From: Prosthecobacter gellanilyticus
GTDB lineage: Bacteria; Verrucomicrobiota; Verrucomicrobiia; Verrucomicrobiales; Verrucomicrobiaceae
NCBI RefSeq assembly: GCF_007992435.1
Contig: NZ_BKAG01000021.1
Location: forward strand, 46,619-110,618
Length of the DNA: 64,000 nt
Direction of reading: 5' to 3'
In this document: positions 60,966-64,000 of the stretch, piece by piece
How positions within the stretch are numbered: the first letter of the stretch is position 1
How the letters are laid out: every line of letters begins with the position of its first letter
Notes under the pieces: generated by a model
The model's input: the letters and a program-made list of their open reading frames with translations, nothing else
What the model was told of the DNA's origin: nothing
The model's database searches: none
Program-made: the position numbers and the translations under genes

Positions 60966-61000
60966 ATCAAGTCGGGAAATTCCCCAAAATACGGCTTGAT
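60966..61000 (+). promoter_or_regulatory. Structured leader upstream of rpsP
   Basis: ATCAAGTCG at 60966 pairs with CGGCTTGAT at 60992 (one G-T pair), and an inner GGGAA/TTCCC stem also exists. It may be the 5' UTR structure of the S16 transcript or part of a promoter; weak evidence. Confidence 0.35.
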
Positions 61001-61062
61001 TTCAGAGGCTTCGCCCCCACTATCCGCCTCCCCTCGAAAAGTCCCCCCTTTATTCACATATC

Positions 61063-61314
61063 ATGGCTGTTGTTCTTCGTCTCCGTCAGGAAGGTGCCCA
61101 CGGGCGCCACGTTTATCGCGTTGTCGCCGCTGACAAGCGCTTCAAGCGCGATGGTCGCTTCCTGGAAATCCTCGGCAACTACAATCCTGCCCTGGAGAAA
61201 GGCAATGCTAACCTTGATCTCGCCAAAGTGGACTCCTGGATCTCCAAGGGTGCCCAGCCCACCGCCACGGTGAAGAGCCTGATCAAGAACGCTCGCATCG
61301 CTGCCGCCAAGTAA
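61063..61314 (+). CDS. rpsP: 30S ribosomal protein bS16
   Basis: 83 residues. MAVVLRLRQEGAHGRHVYRVVAAD and GRFLEILGNYNP are diagnostic of bS16. It is a small-subunit assembly protein. Unlike most bacteria, rimM and trmD do not follow; khpA does, after a terminator. Confidence 0.98.
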   Translation: MAVVLRLRQEGAHGRHVYRVVAADKRFKRDGRFLEILGNYNPALEKGNANLDLAKVDSWISKGAQPTATVKSLIKNARIAAAK

Positions 61315-61340
61315 GCGGCAACTTTCATCCTCTTTTCAAG

Positions 61341-61377
61341 AAGCCGCCGGTTGACGTGTCATCCGGCGGCTTTTTGT
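61341..61377 (+). terminator. Rho-independent terminator of rpsP
   Basis: A 10-bp stem AAGCCGCCGG/CCGGCGGCTT is followed by TTTGTTT. It suggests khpA has its own promoter or depends on read-through. Confidence 0.9.
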
Positions 61378-61415
61378 TTGTCTGGCATCGTATCCCCATT
61401 TTCCACCTTTCCCCC

Positions 61416-61757
61416 ATGGACGCCCCTGAAGCCCTCCGCGAGTTCCTGGCCTACATCGTGGCCAATCTGATCGACCATCCCCAGCAGGCCACCATCGCGG
61501 TGGGTCGCAATAGTGCCGGGTCCATCGTCTACCGCATCCAGCTCGCTCAGCAGGATGTGCGGCACGTGATCGGCAAAAACGGCCTGACGGTGAGCTCCAT
61601 CCGCTCCCTGCTGAACACCGCCGCTGAGAAGCATGGTCTCAAGGTCAGCTTGCGCGTCGGTGCAGCCCGCGACCTGGAGAACGAAGAAACACCTGAGCAG
61701 GAGCAGGCCCGCGAGGCCGAGCTGGCCTCCGATGCCGAAAACACGCCTGCCGCCTGA
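61416..61757 (+). CDS. khpA: KH-domain RNA-binding protein (KhpA-like)
   Basis: 113 residues from ATG 61416. A single KH domain carries the GxxG loop in VIGKNGLTVSSIRSLL, followed by an acidic tail (EETPEQEQAREAELASDAEN). KhpA proteins bind RNA, often with KhpB/Jag, and influence division. It sits between rpsP and the M20 peptidase; the acidic tail is longer than usual. Confidence 0.9.
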   Translation: MDAPEALREFLAYIVANLIDHPQQATIAVGRNSAGSIVYRIQLAQQDVRHVIGKNGLTVSSIRSLLNTAAEKHGLKVSLRVGAARDLENEETPEQEQAREAELASDAENTPAA

Positions 61758-61795
61758 TTCTCCCACTCATCTCATTTCACGCCCCCTTTCCAACC

Positions 61796-63121
61796 ATGTC
61801 CGCCCTCGACGATCTCCTCACCTGCCTCCGTTTCGCCAGCGTCTCCACTGATTCCAAACACCGCGGCGACGTCCGCGCCTGTGCCGAATGGCTCATGGGC
61901 AAGCTCACGGGCATGGGCCTCACCGCCCAACTGCATGAGACACCGGGGCATCCGATTATCGTCGCCAAGAACAAGCACATCGCCGGACGCCGTACCGTGC
62001 TGCTCTACGGTCACTACGACGTGCAGCCCGTGGAGCCGGTGAATGAGTGGCGCTCTCCGCCCTTCGAGCCGACCATCCGCGATGGCCGCATCTACTGCCG
62101 TGGCGCCACGGACAACAAAGGGCAGCTCATCGCCCACGTCTCGGGTTTGGCCGAGACTCTGGCGGAGCATGGCGACCTGCCGGTGAACCTCACCATTCTC
62201 TTTGAAGGCGAGGAAGAGATCGGCAGCCCGAACCTGAAACCTTTCCTGGAAGCTCACCGCGAAGAGCTGGCCTGTGATGTCGTGGCCATCTCAGACACCG
62301 GCATGGTCGGTGAGGGCATCGGCACCTTCACGTATGGCCTGCGTGGCATCGCCTGCATGGAAGTGAAGGTCCACGGACCCACCATCGACCTGCATTCCGG
62401 CATCTTTGGCGGCGCTATCGCGAACCCGGTCACCATGGCCGCGCGCCTTGTCGCGACCTTGCATGATGACGAGGGCCGCGTGCAGATCCCCTGCTTCTAC
62501 GATGACGTGAACGACCTTCAGGACTGGGAGCGCACCTCATGGGCTGCATTGGGTGATGGTGACGCAGAGACACTTTCCCTCACCGGCTCCCCTGCCCTCT
62601 TTGGCGAGCCCGGCTACACCGAGCGCGAGCGCCGCTGGGCACGCCCGACGGCCGAGGTGAACGGCATCGGCGGTGGTTATCAGGGCGAAGGCTCGAAGAC
62701 CGTGATTGCCCGTGAGGCCTTTTTCAAACTGAGCTTCCGCCTCGTGCCAAGCCAGGATCCAGAGCGCATCCTCGACCTCGCCGAAGCCTATTTGAAGGCC
62801 AAGGCACCGGCCGCCGTGCGTCTGGAGATCAAGCGTGGTCACACCGGCATGGCTTATCTCACGGACCCCCATTCAGAGCTGGGCCAGGCCGCACAGCGTG
62901 CCCTGCTTTCCACCTTTGGTGGTGATGTGGCACTCATCCGCGAAGGCGGCAGCATCCCCATCGTGCAGGCCTTCAAGGACGTGCTGAATGCGGACACCCT
63001 CCTGCTCGGTCTGGCGCTGCCAGACTGCCAGGCCCATGCGCCGAACGAAAACTTCCCCATCGCCAATCTCGAGGCCGGCATCCGCCTGAACAAGGCGCTG
63101 CTGCGTGAGCTGGCGGCCTAA
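61796..63121 (+). CDS. M20-family dipeptidase
   Basis: 441 residues. The zinc site is readable: GHYDVQP (His73, Asp75), GATDNKGQ (Asp106), EGEEEIGSPN (Glu139, Glu140), SDTGMVGEG (Asp167), and a late HAPNENF. The layout matches M20 dipeptidases such as PepV/CNDP-type carboxypeptidases. It begins 38 bp after khpA. Cytoplasmic peptide turnover is the likely role; the exact substrate is unknown. Confidence 0.94.
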   Translation: MSALDDLLTCLRFASVSTDSKHRGDVRACAEWLMGKLTGMGLTAQLHETPGHPIIVAKNKHIAGRRTVLLYGHYDVQPVEPVNEWRSPPFEPTIRDGRIYCRGATDNKGQLIAHVSGLAETLAEHGDLPVNLTILFEGEEEIGSPNLKPFLEAHREELACDVVAISDTGMVGEGIGTFTYGLRGIACMEVKVHGPTIDLHSGIFGGAIANPVTMAARLVATLHDDEGRVQIPCFYDDVNDLQDWERTSWAALGDGDAETLSLTGSPALFGEPGYTERERRWARPTAEVNGIGGGYQGEGSKTVIAREAFFKLSFRLVPSQDPERILDLAEAYLKAKAPAAVRLEIKRGHTGMAYLTDPHSELGQAAQRALLSTFGGDVALIREGGSIPIVQAFKDVLNADTLLLGLALPDCQAHAPNENFPIANLEAGIRLNKALLRELAA

Positions 63122-63220
63122 AGCGGAAGACCGCGCATGGTTCATCCAGAGGCGGGATGCCCAAGAGGCACCCGCATTGCCTAACGTTTAGTTTGTTGAT
63201 ACTCTCCTTTTGTCTTGTTT

Positions 63221-63898
63221 ATGTCTGCTCAGATTCGCGCTGTGATTTTTGATTTCGATGGCCTCGTGGTCGACACCGAAAGCACCGGTTACCTCACCTG
63301 GAAGGAGATCTTTGAGCAGCATGGGCACTTTCTGCCGGTGGAGCGCTACGCTCAGGCCGTGGGAACCGACTTCCTCACCGGCGGCTATGATCCGCGCCGC
63401 GATCTGGAACAGCTCACCGGCCTAACCTTTGATTGGGAAGTGATGGAAGAAACGCGCCGCACCCGGGAAAGAGATCTGCGCAAGCTCCTGCAGACACTTC
63501 CGGGCGTTCGTGATCGTCTCAGCGAGGCACGCTCACTCGGCCTGAAGACCGCCATCGCCAGCAGCAGCCCGCGCTGGTGGATTGATTCCTGGATGGAGCA
63601 ACTGGCGATCCGCGACCAGTTTGATCACATCTCGACGGTGGATGACACCGGCAAGGTGAAGCCTGACCCGAGCCTGTTCCTGCACGCCGCGAAAAACCTC
63701 GGCGTGGATGTGACCGAAGCCGTGATCTTTGAGGATTCCCTCAACGGCCTGCGTGCCGCACAGACCGCTGGCATCCGCTGCATCGTGGCCCCCGGCCCGA
63801 TGACAAAGCACCTGGATTTCACCGGAGCCTGGATGCAAGTCGAGGGCCTGAATCAAATCACGTTGGGCGAGATTTCGAGTTCCTGGACTGAAGCGTAG
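63221..63898 (+). CDS. HAD-family phosphatase/phosphoglucomutase-like
   Basis: 225 residues from ATG 63221. Motif I is IFDFDGLVVDTE (Asp11, Asp13), motif II ASSSPRWW, motif III Lys in GKVKPDPSLF, and motif IV IFEDSLNGLRAA. The cap and the 'DGLVVDTE' form resemble beta-phosphoglucomutase and related sugar phosphatases. Substrate unknown. A family-2 repeat begins directly at its stop codon. Confidence 0.92.
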   Translation: MSAQIRAVIFDFDGLVVDTESTGYLTWKEIFEQHGHFLPVERYAQAVGTDFLTGGYDPRRDLEQLTGLTFDWEVMEETRRTRERDLRKLLQTLPGVRDRLSEARSLGLKTAIASSSPRWWIDSWMEQLAIRDQFDHISTVDDTGKVKPDPSLFLHAAKNLGVDVTEAVIFEDSLNGLRAAQTAGIRCIVAPGPMTKHLDFTGAWMQVEGLNQITLGEISSSWTEA

Positions 63899-64000
63899 AA
63901 GTCGCGGCAGCATCCTGGAGTGCGGTGGCAAGCGCTTAGGCGCGACACCGCTGTGTGCGCAGAAAACGTCTTTTTGTTAGGTAGCGCAGCGTGCGCACGA
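63898..64000 (+). repeat. Family-2 dispersed repeat at the window end
   Basis: Starts at the last base of the HAD stop codon with GAAGTCGCGGCAGC, then GGAGTGCGGTGGCAAGCGC, GCGCGACACCGCTGTG and TGCGCA. Matches the other two copies. A second GTGCGCACGA end follows at 63990, so the element may continue beyond the window. Confidence 0.7.

Overview
This is a GC-rich bacterial chromosome segment that I place in the Verrucomicrobiota, probably near Prosthecobacter or Verrucomicrobium. The placement is inferred from gene content: a PSCyt1/PSCyt2/PSD1 protein with tandem DUF1501 partners, formylglycine-enzyme-like modules fused to cytochrome or kinase domains, a Cys-type sulfatase, a giant Ig/SdrD-repeat surface protein, and housekeeping genes (typA, ruvB, lepA, rpsP, ribE) mixed with accessory genes. 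No rRNA, tRNA, CRISPR array or prophage was seen. The genus is not proven.

Layout. (1) 2-24304: one giant open frame of over 8,000 codons, cut off at its 5' end by the window. It alternates three blocks of He_PIG-type Ig domains (about 28) with three blocks of SdrD B-type domains (about 23). PA14, LamG, beta-propeller and unidentified modules interrupt the blocks, and the C-terminal region is of verrucomicrobial type. (2) 24.3-26.7 kb: a minus-strand operon of a small coiled-coil lipoprotein, a membrane coiled-coil protein and a GH18 chitinase-like enzyme. (3) 26.9-32.9 kb: typA, a REP-associated tyrosine transposase with three structured REP-like units, an RlmI-type methyltransferase, two small unrecognised genes (one with a zinc ribbon), and about 1 kb of degenerate repeats. 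(4) 32.9-39.3 kb: ruvB, a secreted LamG-like protein, lepA, a HAD phosphatase, an orphan type IV pilin and a secreted esterase. (5) 39.4-49.4 kb: a tightly coupled iclR - PSD1/LamG - DUF1501 - DUF1501 operon. It is divergent from a zinc-type dehydrogenase and a CbiX/DR2241-like chelatase, with a palindromic operator candidate in the shared promoter. (6) 49.5-59.7 kb: an SGNH hydrolase, a Ser/Thr kinase-PEGA-FGE fusion, a sulfatase, two peptide-type ABC permeases, an NTF2-like protein and a dihaem-cytochrome/FGE protein. (7) 59.9-64 kb: ribE, a Lys/Ala-rich small protein, rpsP, khpA, an M20 peptidase and a HAD phosphatase.

How the genes fit together. The accessory genes suggest a cell that uses complex glycans: chitinase, sulfatase, esterase, SGNH hydrolase, LamG proteins, and the PSD1/DUF1501 operon with its IclR regulator. 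It also appears to invest in very large surface proteins. Several genes are joined by ATGA or TGATG overlaps, which implies translational coupling. At least two families of dispersed palindromic repeats sit directly at gene ends. The clearest candidates for undescribed biology are the giant protein with modules nested inside Ig domains, the IclR-controlled PSD1/DUF1501 operon, and the repeat elements around 24.3, 29, 32.5 and 63.9 kb.
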